This document shows positions 23,861-32,822 of a DNA stretch of 64,000 nt, in pieces (the first letter of the stretch is position 1; each line of letters opens with the position of its first letter). This DNA comes from Microbacterium protaetiae (lineage in GTDB: Bacteria; Actinomycetota; Actinomycetes; Actinomycetales; Microbacteriaceae), in the NCBI RefSeq assembly GCF_004135285.1, contig NZ_CP035494.1, positions 1,736,001-1,800,000 on the forward strand. Reading direction: 5' to 3'. The notes beneath the pieces were generated by a model. That model had not been told where the DNA came from, did not search any database, and worked only from the letters and a program-made list of their open reading frames with translations. The position numbers and the translations under genes are program-made.

Positions 23861-24852
23861 CCCATATCGAAGGCGCGAACATCCTGGTCACCGGCGGTGC
23901 CGGCACGATCGGATCCACCCTTGTCGACCAGCTGCTCGATGCCGGTGCGGCACACGTCGACGTGCTCGACAACCTCGTGCGGGGACGGCTGGCGAACCTC
24001 GACGGCGCTATCGCGACCGGCCGGGCGACCCAGATCGACGGTGACATTCGCGATCGCAAGGTCGTCGACGAGGTCACCGCGGGCAAAGACATCGTGTTCC
24101 ACCAGGCGGCGATTCGCATCACGCAGTGTGCGGAAGAGCCGCGACTCGCCCTTGAGGTGCTTGTCGACGGCACCTTCAATGTCGTCGAGGCCGTCGCGCG
24201 GCACAAGGTGGGCAAGCTGGTCGCCGCATCCAGCGCCTCGGTCTATGGCATGGCCGAGGAATTCCCCACCACGGAGCGCCATCACCACGAGAACAACGAC
24301 ACGCTCTATGGGGCGTCGAAGACGTTCAACGAAGGCCTCATCCGCAGCTTCCGCGCGATGGAAGGTATCGACTACGTGCTGCTGCGCTACTTCAACGTGT
24401 ACGGGCCGCGCATGGATGTGCATGGCCTGTACACCGAGGTGCTGGTGCGGTGGATGGAGCGGATCGTTGATGGTAAGCCGCCGCTCATCTTCGGTGACGG
24501 CAAGCAGACCATGGACTTCGTCTGCGTGCCCGATATCGCGCGAGCCAACGTGCTGGCGGCGCAGAGTGACATCGTCGAGGGCACCTACAACATCGCCAGC
24601 GGAACCGAGACGAGTCTGCTCGAACTCGCCGAAGCGCTGCTGCGCGTGATGGACTCCGACCTCGGCGTTGAATTCGGCCCTGCCCGCACCGTCAACAACG
24701 TCGCTCGTCGGCTGGCCGATGTCAGCGCCGCACGACGCGACCTGGGCTGGGAGTCGACGATCGGCCTCGAAGAGGGTCTGCGCCAGCTCGTCGAGTGGTG
24801 GCGTCCGCTGCGTGACGAGATCGCGGCTCAGCGATCGGTGATCGCATCATGA
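23857..24852 (+). CDS. NAD-dependent sugar-nucleotide epimerase/dehydratase
   Basis: 331 residues of the extended short-chain dehydrogenase family. ILVTGGAGTIGSTLVDQLLD is the NAD motif; ASSASVYG near residue 128 and LYGASKTFNEG near residue 150 supply the Ser and the YxxxK catalytic pair; RYFNVYGPRMD near residue 178 is the substrate loop. Similar to UDP-glucose/GlcNAc 4-epimerases and WbpP-like enzymes. Overlaps both neighbours by four bases. Exact substrate cannot be read from sequence. Confidence 0.85.
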   Translation: MTHIEGANILVTGGAGTIGSTLVDQLLDAGAAHVDVLDNLVRGRLANLDGAIATGRATQIDGDIRDRKVVDEVTAGKDIVFHQAAIRITQCAEEPRLALEVLVDGTFNVVEAVARHKVGKLVAASSASVYGMAEEFPTTERHHHENNDTLYGASKTFNEGLIRSFRAMEGIDYVLLRYFNVYGPRMDVHGLYTEVLVRWMERIVDGKPPLIFGDGKQTMDFVCVPDIARANVLAAQSDIVEGTYNIASGTETSLLELAEALLRVMDSDLGVEFGPARTVNNVARRLADVSAARRDLGWESTIGLEEGLRQLVEWWRPLRDEIAAQRSVIAS

Positions 24853-25991
24853 GCGACCGCATCAACGTCATGGTCCCCTGGCTCGGCCAGGAAGAGGCGG
24901 ATGCTGTCGCCGAGACGATCGCCAGCGGGTGGGTGGCGCAGGGCCCTCGCGTCGCGCGTTTTGAAGAGGAGTTCGCCGCCGCAATGCAGGCGCCGCACGC
25001 CGTGGCCACAACGAGCTGCACCACGGCGCTGCACCTCGCGCTGCTGGTCGCCGATGTGCGCCCCGGCGACGATGTCGTCGTGCCGTCGTTCTCCTTCATC
25101 GCTACGACGAACGCGGTCCGCTATGTCGGGGCCAACCCGGTGTTCGCCGATGTCGACCCGCTTACCGGCAACCTCACCGGCGACACCGTGCGCGCCGCGC
25201 TGACGTCGAACACTCGCGCGGTCATCGGCGTCGACCAGGGCGGCGTGCCGCTCGACCTCGACGACGTGCGCGCGGCGACCGATCCCTTCAAGATCGTGGT
25301 GATCGAGGATGCCGCATGTGGTGCGGGCTCGACATATAAGGGGCGCCCCGTGGGGGCCGGTGCCGAGATCGCGGCATGGTCGTTCCATCCCCGCAAGTTG
25401 CTGACCACCGGCGAGGGCGGCATGCTCACGACGGCGAACGCGCAGTGGGCGGCGCGGGCGAAGAAGCTGCGCGAGCACGCGATGAGCGTCTCGGCCGCCG
25501 ACCGGCACACTTCGGTGCTGCCGCCGGCCGAGGAGTACACGGAAGTGGGATACAACTTCCGCATGACCGACCTGCAGGCAGCCGTCGGGCTCGTGCAGCT
25601 GGGTCGGTTGCCGCAGATCGTCGCGCGCCGTCGGGAGCTGGCATCCCGCTATCAAGAGCACATTGCCGACATTCCCGGGCTGCGTGCCGTCGTCGACCCG
25701 GAGTACGGCACCGGCAACTTCCAGTCGTTCTGGGTCGAGGTCGACGAAGGATATCCCGTCGACCGCGAGGGGCTGCTCGAAGCCTTGGCGCACGCCGACA
25801 TCTCGGCGCGTCGGGGGATCATGGCCTCGCATCGCCAGCCGCCGTATCGCGACCTGACGCCGGAGTCCGGCCTGCCGGTCACCGAACGACTCAACGACCG
25901 CACACTGATCCTGCCGCTGTTCCACACTCTCAGCGAAGCCGATCAGGATCGCGTGATCGCTGTGCTGCGCAACCCTGTGGGGGTGTCATGA
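24849..25991 (+). CDS. DegT/DnrJ/EryC1 sugar aminotransferase, PglE-like
   Basis: 380 residues, PLP-dependent transfer of an amino group to a keto-sugar nucleotide. ALHLALLVADVRPGDDVVVP and VVIEDAACGAGSTYKG are cofactor-pocket segments; AWSFHPRKLLTTGEGGM near residue 176 carries the PLP lysine (K in HPRK). The SFHPRK form is typical of 4-aminotransferases such as PglE/LegC, which work with NeuD/PglD acetyltransferases like the one encoded next. Overlaps neighbours by four bases on both sides. Confidence 0.87.
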   Translation: MSDRINVMVPWLGQEEADAVAETIASGWVAQGPRVARFEEEFAAAMQAPHAVATTSCTTALHLALLVADVRPGDDVVVPSFSFIATTNAVRYVGANPVFADVDPLTGNLTGDTVRAALTSNTRAVIGVDQGGVPLDLDDVRAATDPFKIVVIEDAACGAGSTYKGRPVGAGAEIAAWSFHPRKLLTTGEGGMLTTANAQWAARAKKLREHAMSVSAADRHTSVLPPAEEYTEVGYNFRMTDLQAAVGLVQLGRLPQIVARRRELASRYQEHIADIPGLRAVVDPEYGTGNFQSFWVEVDEGYPVDREGLLEALAHADISARRGIMASHRQPPYRDLTPESGLPVTERLNDRTLILPLFHTLSEADQDRVIAVLRNPVGVS

Positions 25992-26614
25992 CCGACGGAG
26001 TGCTGCTGGTGGGGGCGAGCGGGCTGGCGCGCGAAGTGCTCGCGGCAGGTATCACGGGCGTCGTCGGCATCCTCGACGATGATGTGAACCTGCACGACAG
26101 CGAGGTGTGTGGCCTGCCCGTGCTCGGCCCCCTGGCGCTCGCGGCCAAGCGCGACGAGCAGCTGCTCGTGTGCGTCGGGCCGAGCATCAGCCGCCGCAAT
26201 GTTGTTCGGCGACTGACGAAGTTCGGCGTCGCCGACGATCAGTACGCGACGTACGTCGCGCGCTCGGCTCGCATCGGCGCCACGAGCGACGTCGGTGTCG
26301 GCAGCATCCTTCTCGACAGTGTCGTGGTCACCGCCGACGCACGGATCGGCCGCCACGTCGTGGTGATGCCGAACTGCACCGTCACCCACGACGACGTGCT
26401 CGACGACTTCAGCACGCTCGCCGCGGGCGTCGCGCTGGGCGGCGGCGTGCACGTCGGCGAGGCGGCCTACCTGGGCATGAACGCGTCGGTGCGTCAGGGC
26501 CTTTCGATCGGGGCCGAGTCGACCGTCGGGATGGGGGCCGCGGTGATCACCGAGGTGCCACATGAGCAGACTTGGGCAGGAGTACCAGCCCGCCTTCTGC
26601 CGACGAGAGCTTGA
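25988..26614 (+). CDS. NeuD/PglD-family acetyltransferase
   Basis: 208 residues. GVLLVGASGLAREVLAAG is the amino-terminal Rossmann-like substrate domain of PglD. From residue 90 a left-handed beta-helix follows (ARIGATSDVGVG, ARIGRHVVVMPNCTVTHDDV, GGGVHVGEAAYLGMNASV, IGAESTVGMGAAVITEVP). The histidine of TVTHDD is at the position of the PglD catalytic base. Probably acetylates the amino group added by the preceding aminotransferase. Confidence 0.87.
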   Translation: MTDGVLLVGASGLAREVLAAGITGVVGILDDDVNLHDSEVCGLPVLGPLALAAKRDEQLLVCVGPSISRRNVVRRLTKFGVADDQYATYVARSARIGATSDVGVGSILLDSVVVTADARIGRHVVVMPNCTVTHDDVLDDFSTLAAGVALGGGVHVGEAAYLGMNASVRQGLSIGAESTVGMGAAVITEVPHEQTWAGVPARLLPTRA

Positions 26615-26631
26615 AAGACCATATAGGCGCT

Positions 26632-27732
26632 ATGAAGATATTGGTTGCGATTGCAGAGCCTTACCTGCCGGAGACTCACGGGGGCGGACTCCTAGACATT
26701 CACGAGTTGTGCCGTGAATGGGCCAAGGATGGTCACGAGGTCACTGTCTTTGCGGGCAGGAGCGAGTCGCGAATACGCCGCCGCATTCGGCGCATTCTCC
26801 GCCTGATGGGGTGGCGTCAGCATCCATTTCTAGGAGTGCTGGACGGCTATTTCGTGCTGCGCTCTGGTTCCCACGCGTATGTGGACAACCTTTCGGACTG
26901 GGTGGACGCTGAGAAGCCCGATGTCGTTGTCCTTCAGGGATCGCGGTTCGCCATGCTGTTGGATGCCCTATCGGGTCATGACGGGCTTGTGGCTCTCCGA
27001 TTGGTCACTCGCGAGAGCGCCGCGGAGATAGCGGGGCTGTCATGGGGATCACGGGACTTCCGTGAGCGTATTCGATCAGGCGAGACGATGGTGATCTCGA
27101 ACTCTCAGTTCCTTGCTCGTGAGACGAAGGCACTTACCGGCATCGACTCGACCGTCATTTATCCGCCCATCACTGTGGATGACACCGGCGCTGTGCCGTC
27201 GAGAACTGAGTCGACGATCCTGATGGTGAACCCTATTGCCATCAAGGGGATCGACATCACGCTTGAAGTCGCGAAGATCCGGCCCCAATACCAATTCCTG
27301 TTGCTCGAATCATGGCACTTGGACGATAGGCAGCGGGCCGACTTGAACGAACGGATCAGGTCGCTTCCCAACGTCCGATTTGAACGCCATTCGGACGAGA
27401 TCACGCGCGTCTACGACCGCAGTTCAGTACTGTTCGTCCCGTCGCAGTGGCAGGAAGCGTTCGGACGAGTGGTTCCAGAGGCCGGAGCTCGTGGCGTCCC
27501 CAGTGTTTATAGCGACCGAGGCGGCTTGCCCGAGGCGGCTGCCGGCTCCGGGGTCATGGTCGACCCCTGGGCGCCACCGCAAGTCTGGGCTGACGCGCTG
27601 GACGGAATTATTGCGGAATGGCTCAAGCATTCTCGCCTGGCGACTGTGAGTTCGGGGCGACCGGACATTGTTCCGCGCGTGGTTGCCACCGAACATATCG
27701 AACTGTTTGAATCGGCGAGAGAGCGGCACTGA
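26632..27732 (+). CDS. GT4-type glycosyltransferase
   Basis: 366 residues beginning MKILVAIAEPYLPETHGGG, the GT-B amino-terminal motif. The carboxyl half has WQEAFGRVVPEAGARGVP, an intact E-x7-E donor motif, and NPIAIKGIDITLEVA. Third codon positions contain visibly more A and T than in the sugar-nucleotide genes before it or the aminotransferase gene after it, so this gene was probably acquired separately. The stop shares its A with the next start (TGATG). Start chosen at 26632; the ATG 20 codons upstream is in the previous gene. Confidence 0.85.
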   Translation: MKILVAIAEPYLPETHGGGLLDIHELCREWAKDGHEVTVFAGRSESRIRRRIRRILRLMGWRQHPFLGVLDGYFVLRSGSHAYVDNLSDWVDAEKPDVVVLQGSRFAMLLDALSGHDGLVALRLVTRESAAEIAGLSWGSRDFRERIRSGETMVISNSQFLARETKALTGIDSTVIYPPITVDDTGAVPSRTESTILMVNPIAIKGIDITLEVAKIRPQYQFLLLESWHLDDRQRADLNERIRSLPNVRFERHSDEITRVYDRSSVLFVPSQWQEAFGRVVPEAGARGVPSVYSDRGGLPEAAAGSGVMVDPWAPPQVWADALDGIIAEWLKHSRLATVSSGRPDIVPRVVATEHIELFESARERH

Positions 27733-28865
27733 TGTCCAGAATGAACACGACGAATGTCCCGTTCCTCGATCTTGTCGCACAGCAGGACGAGATCGCCGAC
27801 GAGGTGCTTCCAGTGTGGCAACGACAATTCGCGTCGGCGGGCTTCGTCGGTGGACCTGAGGTCGACGCGTTCGAGCGTGAATACGCCGAGTACATCGGCG
27901 TGGGTCACGTGATCGGCGTCTCCAACGGCACCGACGCGCTTGAGCTCGCGTATCGTGCGGCAGGGGTGGGTCCGGGCGACGAGGTCATCATGCCGGCGAA
28001 CACGTTCATCGCGACGGCCGAGGCCGCGTCGCGGATCGGCGCCGTGCCGGTCTTCATCGACGTCGATGACGAGTATCTGCTGATGGACCCGGATGCCGTG
28101 GAAGCGGCCATCACCTTGCGGACGCGGGCGATCGTGCCGGTGCACCTGTTCGGGCAGACCGCGCCCGTCGAGCAGATCGCCCCGATCGCCGAGAAGAACG
28201 ATCTCGTGCTCATCGAGGATGCCGCGCAGTCACAGGGCGCGAGCTCGGCCGCAGGGCGCGCCGGTTCACTCGGGCGGTTCGCGGCGACGAGCTTCTATCC
28301 GGGAAAGAATTTGGGCGCCGCCGGTGACGCAGGCGCGGTGATGACAGACGACTCCGGTGCTGCCGCGCTCATCCGCAATCTTGCCGCGCACGGCAGCTCG
28401 GTCAAGTACGTGCACGACAACATCGGCATGAACGCGCGTCTGGATGCGGTGCAGGCGACCGTGCTGCGTGCGAAGCTGCGCCGACTCGACACGTGGAACG
28501 CCGCGCGCCGCGCGGCCGCAGCCCGTTACGGCGAGCTGCTGGCGGATGTCGACGGCGTGCGGACACCGTCGGTGCGCCCGGGCAATAAGGACGTGTGGCA
28601 TCTGTACGTCGTTCGGGTCGCCGAGCGCGACCGCGTGATGGCCGAGCTGAGCGCCGCGGGCATCGGCGTCGGTATCCACTATCCGACGATCGTGCCGCTG
28701 ACCGAGGCGTACGCGTCGCTCGGCTACCGGCCGGGGCAGTTCCCGGTCGCTGAGGCGGCGGCCGGGTGCATTCTGTCGCTGCCGATGTTCCCGCATCTGA
28801 CGCAGGAGCAGCAGATCGAAGTCGCGACGTGCCTGACCCGCCTTACGAGAGTGCGCCGGAAATGA
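27732..28865 (+). CDS. DegT/DnrJ/EryC1 sugar aminotransferase, WbpE-like
   Basis: 377 residues. VPFLDLVAQQDEIADEV at the start, GVSNGTDALELAYRAAGVGP near residue 60, LIEDAAQSQGA near residue 158 and TSFYPGKNLGAAGDAGA near residue 183 (PLP lysine in PGKNLG). The FYPGKNLGA form is that of 3-aminotransferases such as WbpE, DesV and QdtB. With the Gfo/Idh oxidoreductase and the WbpD-like acetyltransferase it would complete a 2,3-diamino sugar route. Codon use is strongly GC-biased, unlike the GT genes on either side. Confidence 0.87.
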   Translation: MSRMNTTNVPFLDLVAQQDEIADEVLPVWQRQFASAGFVGGPEVDAFEREYAEYIGVGHVIGVSNGTDALELAYRAAGVGPGDEVIMPANTFIATAEAASRIGAVPVFIDVDDEYLLMDPDAVEAAITLRTRAIVPVHLFGQTAPVEQIAPIAEKNDLVLIEDAAQSQGASSAAGRAGSLGRFAATSFYPGKNLGAAGDAGAVMTDDSGAAALIRNLAAHGSSVKYVHDNIGMNARLDAVQATVLRAKLRRLDTWNAARRAAAARYGELLADVDGVRTPSVRPGNKDVWHLYVVRVAERDRVMAELSAAGIGVGIHYPTIVPLTEAYASLGYRPGQFPVAEAAAGCILSLPMFPHLTQEQQIEVATCLTRLTRVRRK

Positions 28866-30136
28866 CAGTCCGCAATGTGGAACGGCGGACGCGAGTTCTC
28901 GTTGTTCCGCACAACTTCGAGCTCGGCGGGAGCCAGATCAACGCCCTCGAACTCATCAGCGAGGTCGCCAGAGACCCCGGATTCGAGGTCATCGTCTATG
29001 CGCCGGACGGTGAGTTGGTTGAGCGAGCCCGACGCATCGGCGTGGAACTGCATCTCACGAAGCTGAGAGAGTCTGCATTGTCGTTGAGAAGGATTCACGA
29101 CCTCCGAAAACTCATCCGCACGCGAGGAATCGATGTGATTCACACCTACGAATGGGTCCCCACCGTCGATGCGGTATTCGCCGCAGGTGTGGGTGTCGGG
29201 GTGCCGCTGGTCTCCACGATCTTGTCGATGGACTATCCGTACTTCATCCCTTCGACTGTTCCGCTTGTGCTGGGAACTCAACAGCTCGTCGACCGTGCGA
29301 GAGGGGAAGGCCGCGTCGCACGATTGATCGAACCCCCCGTGGACACGGAGGAGTTCCGGCCGAACGCATGTGGGCCGGACGAGATCGCAGCGGCACGCGC
29401 AGAGTGCGGCGCAGGCCAAGACGACGATCTCGTCGTCGTCGTCGGCAGACTTGCGCAGGCGCTCAAACTGGAAGGGATCCTGACTCTTGTCGAGGCGATC
29501 GGGAACCTCGGCAGAACCGCGCCCGTTCGGCTCGCGATCGTCGGGGATGGGCCCGAGCGCCCAGCCGTGCAAGCAGCGGTTGACAGGGCGAATGCCCACG
29601 CGCGTCGGAAAGTGATCTCCCTCCTAGGATCACGCTCTGAGCCTCTTCGCTACTATCTCGCGGCGGATATCGCCGTTGGGATGGGAGGATCGGCACTTCG
29701 GGCGATGGCAGTGGCAAAACCGCTCCTGGTCCAGGGCGAGCAGGGATTCTGGGCGATGGCAGACGAGCAGTCGCTACCGCAGTTTCTCGAACACGGTTGG
29801 TATGGCATCGGGGAGGGTACGGGGGCGACAGAGCGTTGTACCGCTGAGCTGGCGCGCATGCTGGCGCTTGACGAATCAGAACGCGCTGCCCTCGGGCAAT
29901 TCGGCCGTGATCTCGTGATGCGTCGCTACAGCTTGCAAGCAGCCGGACTCGAGCTGCGGGCGGTCTACGCGGATGTCGTCTCGATGCCGCGCCAGACCGC
30001 GTTCCAACGGCTGGTCGCAGCGGCGCGGCTCGCGCTGGAGTTGGCAAAGGTTCGTATTTCGACCCGCTTCCCTCGTATCCAGCGAAAGGTGCGGGAGCTC
30101 CGCGGCCACGCGATCACACAACAAGTGGGTGCTTGA
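28862..30136 (+). CDS. GT4-like glycosyltransferase with altered donor motif
   Basis: 424 residues from the ATG at 28862 (overlapping the previous stop). TRVLVVPHNFELGGSQINAL is the GT-B start with the GGSQ acceptor loop; DLVVVVGRLAQALKLEG opens the second Rossmann domain. Where GT4 enzymes have E-x7-E, this protein reads MGGSALRAMAVAKPLLVQGE, with Arg in place of the second Glu. Activity is therefore less certain; a regulatory or inactive partner role is possible. Codon use is less GC-rich than the preceding aminotransferase gene. Confidence 0.78.
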   Translation: MTVRNVERRTRVLVVPHNFELGGSQINALELISEVARDPGFEVIVYAPDGELVERARRIGVELHLTKLRESALSLRRIHDLRKLIRTRGIDVIHTYEWVPTVDAVFAAGVGVGVPLVSTILSMDYPYFIPSTVPLVLGTQQLVDRARGEGRVARLIEPPVDTEEFRPNACGPDEIAAARAECGAGQDDDLVVVVGRLAQALKLEGILTLVEAIGNLGRTAPVRLAIVGDGPERPAVQAAVDRANAHARRKVISLLGSRSEPLRYYLAADIAVGMGGSALRAMAVAKPLLVQGEQGFWAMADEQSLPQFLEHGWYGIGEGTGATERCTAELARMLALDESERAALGQFGRDLVMRRYSLQAAGLELRAVYADVVSMPRQTAFQRLVAAARLALELAKVRISTRFPRIQRKVRELRGHAITQQVGA

Positions 30137-31717
30137 GTGGCTGGGGGTGGCGGCGCCGACGGCCGCGTCAACGAGCACGGACAACTCGCGGACAAAGCCA
30201 TCACGTCCGTGATGTGGAGCGCGGCTCAGCGCTGGGTAGTGCGAATCGCGGGATTCGTCACGATCCTGATCCTGACACGTTTGCTGTCTCCGCAGGACTT
30301 CGGCACGGTTGCGATTGCGACTTCCATGTTGCCTATCGTGAATGTCCTCGCTGACATGGGGTTCTCTTCCTACATCATGCAGGCATCGCACGTGGACCGT
30401 CGCATGTTAAGCACCGCCTTCTGGTTCACGACGGCAGCCGGCGTCGTGCTCGCCGGTGGTCTGTTCTTGTCTGCCCCTGTCATCGCACTGATCTTCAACA
30501 TTTCGGACGTGTCGGGTGTCGTCAGGGGACTCGTTCCCGCAGTCCTGCTCGTCACTGCGAGCACCGTTCCGATGTCTCTCCTGCGTCGCAGAATGCGTTT
30601 CCGTGCTCTTGCAGCCCAATCCATATGCGCCGCGCTCGTCGGGCAGGCTGCCGCTGTGGCGCTCGCGCTCATGGGATTCGGAGTCTGGGCGCTCATTGCA
30701 CAGACCGTGCTCAATCAGCTTGTCACGTTTGTGTTCTGCTGGTTCTCCGCTCGATGGATCCCTCGCCTCTCGTTTTCGCTTGCTGAGTTCAAAGCGATGA
30801 GTACATTCGGCATCAAGGTCGTGAGCGTCGAAATCGTCGGGGTAGGTCGCTCACTGGCCGAAAACGCGATCATCGTGGCTGCCTTGGGACCGGCGGGGCT
30901 TGGGTACCTGAATATCGCCCAAAGGCTGATCCAAGTCGTCCAAGACGTGTCAGCTGCTGCGATCGTGCCGGTGTCAACCGTCGTGTTCGCACAGGTCCGT
31001 GGGGAGGCAGACAGACTTCGATCCGCATACTCGAGATCTCTGTCAATGGGCTACGGGGTGATCATCCCGGTGATGATCGTCATCGCGCTCGTATCCCCGA
31101 TCATTCTTCCAGCCTTCTTCGGCCAGGTATGGGTGCCAAGTGTTGCTGCCTCGCAGGTACTCGCAGTCGCATCCATTTTCGTGACCGGCGCACTGATCGA
31201 TTACGGCCTCTTATACGGTGTCGGGAAGCCGGGAATGTGGCTGATATATGCCACTGCTATCGACGGCCTCACCATACTGTCGGCTGCGCTGACGGCACGA
31301 TTCGGACTCGTGTCCTGGGCGCTCGGGTTTCTTGTGGTTGCGATTGTTGCGACGATTGTGCGATGGGCGCTGGTGGCTCACGTACTGGCTGTCAGATGGC
31401 AGAGCGTCGCCTCGCCGTTCTTTCGAGCCATGGCGACAGCTGCTGTCTCAGGGGCGCTCGGATACGCAGCGTACGTTCTCTCCCAGCCTCTCGGTCCTGT
31501 TGCGTGTGTCGTTCTGACCGGAACAGCGGTCCTCCTTGCGCAGTTCGGAGCGATGTTCGTCATCATGCGAGCCACGTTCAGGGAAGTGGTCCGTCTGGTG
31601 TCACAACGTCTGCCTATCGTTAGCAAGTCGACCACGAATTGGACCCAACGTCTCTCTCGCACGGTAAGCGTGCGAGAGAGAGCAGCGTCAAGCGATTCCG
31701 TAGAAAAGGACATGTGA
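30137..31717 (+). CDS. wzx: Wzx-type polysaccharide flippase
   Basis: 526 residues with 12-14 hydrophobic segments, of the MOP/polysaccharide-export superfamily. ADKAITSVMWSAAQRWVVRI and LLSPQDFGTVAIATSMLPIV are typical first-helix motifs of lipopolysaccharide-type flippases; AALGPAGLGYLNIAQRLIQV is the mid-protein signature. It flips lipid-linked repeat units across the membrane. The GTG start directly follows the previous stop. Confidence 0.88.
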   Translation: MAGGGGADGRVNEHGQLADKAITSVMWSAAQRWVVRIAGFVTILILTRLLSPQDFGTVAIATSMLPIVNVLADMGFSSYIMQASHVDRRMLSTAFWFTTAAGVVLAGGLFLSAPVIALIFNISDVSGVVRGLVPAVLLVTASTVPMSLLRRRMRFRALAAQSICAALVGQAAAVALALMGFGVWALIAQTVLNQLVTFVFCWFSARWIPRLSFSLAEFKAMSTFGIKVVSVEIVGVGRSLAENAIIVAALGPAGLGYLNIAQRLIQVVQDVSAAAIVPVSTVVFAQVRGEADRLRSAYSRSLSMGYGVIIPVMIVIALVSPIILPAFFGQVWVPSVAASQVLAVASIFVTGALIDYGLLYGVGKPGMWLIYATAIDGLTILSAALTARFGLVSWALGFLVVAIVATIVRWALVAHVLAVRWQSVASPFFRAMATAAVSGALGYAAYVLSQPLGPVACVVLTGTAVLLAQFGAMFVIMRATFREVVRLVSQRLPIVSKSTTNWTQRLSRTVSVRERAASSDSVEKDM

Positions 31718-31721
31718 GACC

Positions 31722-32822
31722 ATGCGCATGCACGAGGACGAGGCATTGGCCGGCGGTGGCGCGCCCGACATGGTTCGAGGTCAACGCCTCGACGGTGAGA
31801 CGCGGGCACGGGTCTCTGTCGTGATTCCCTGCCACAACTACGCACAGTATCTGGAGGAAGCCGTCGTATCGGCGCTGGCACAGGAAGGTGTCGAGGTCGA
31901 CGTGACCATCGTGGATGATGCATCGACGGACGACAGCGTGAAGATTGCGCGCAGACTCGTGGATGCGGATCCTCGCGTTCGTCTCATCGCACGCGAAGTG
32001 AATCTCGGCCACATCCACACTTTCAACGAGGCCCTGGAGAGCGCGACGGCGCCGTATGTGGTCAAGCTTGACCCCGATGATCTCTTGCCGCCGGGATCGT
32101 TGTCGCGGTCAGTGTCGGTTCTGGAGACGCATCCCGACGTCGTCTTCGTGTATGGACCGGTGACCTCTTTCAGCGGGCAGCCGCCGACATCGGTGAGAGC
32201 GGTGGGAGCGCGGCGGTTGAAGATCTGGCCTGGCAGAAAGTGGCTGACGCTCAGAATGAAGCGCTGCCGAAACGTCATTTATCAGCCCGAGGTGATGATT
32301 CGTACCAGTGCGCTGCAGACCGTTGGAGGTCATCGTGCTGAGGTGCCGGCGGCAAGCGATCTCAATCTCTGGCTGCGTCTCGCGTCCCAGGGTTCGGTCG
32401 CGCGGATCGGAGGCGTGGTCCAGGGCTTCTATCGACAGCATTCGCTGAGTATGCAGCACACTGTTCACACGGGAAAGTTGGTGGACTTCCGGGCGAGAAG
32501 AGACGCATTCGACCTGTTTTTCGCGGAAGCACCCAACACGGTGAAGGGTCTTTCCGATATGCGGGTGCTGTCTCGACGCTCGTTGGCAAAGGATGCTGTG
32601 CGCTTGGCATTTGAGGAACACGAAGCGGGCAATCCTGCACAGGAATACCTCGATGACGCTGCGAGGCTCGACTCCCGCATAGTGAGGACACGTGCCTGGA
32701 AGATCAACAGGAGACGTGTCGCCGACCCGGGATACAACGGGATCCCCGTGCGTCTTGAGCGTGTGCGGCGGGATCTCGCTGCGAGGATTCGGTTCCGAAT
32801 GTGGCGGAGGTTCGGGATATGA
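31722..32822 (+). CDS. Family 2 glycosyltransferase
   Basis: 366 residues. ARVSVVIPCHNYAQYLEEAV near residue 29 starts the GT-A fold; TIVDDASTDDSVKIA and VVKLDPDDLLPPGSL are the nucleotide and metal motifs. A carboxyl extension of about 130 residues follows. Begins four bases after the flippase stop and ends in a TGATG overlap with the next GT gene. Likely adds one sugar to the lipid-linked repeat unit. Confidence 0.85.
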   Translation: MRMHEDEALAGGGAPDMVRGQRLDGETRARVSVVIPCHNYAQYLEEAVVSALAQEGVEVDVTIVDDASTDDSVKIARRLVDADPRVRLIAREVNLGHIHTFNEALESATAPYVVKLDPDDLLPPGSLSRSVSVLETHPDVVFVYGPVTSFSGQPPTSVRAVGARRLKIWPGRKWLTLRMKRCRNVIYQPEVMIRTSALQTVGGHRAEVPAASDLNLWLRLASQGSVARIGGVVQGFYRQHSLSMQHTVHTGKLVDFRARRDAFDLFFAEAPNTVKGLSDMRVLSRRSLAKDAVRLAFEEHEAGNPAQEYLDDAARLDSRIVRTRAWKINRRRVADPGYNGIPVRLERVRRDLAARIRFRMWRRFGI

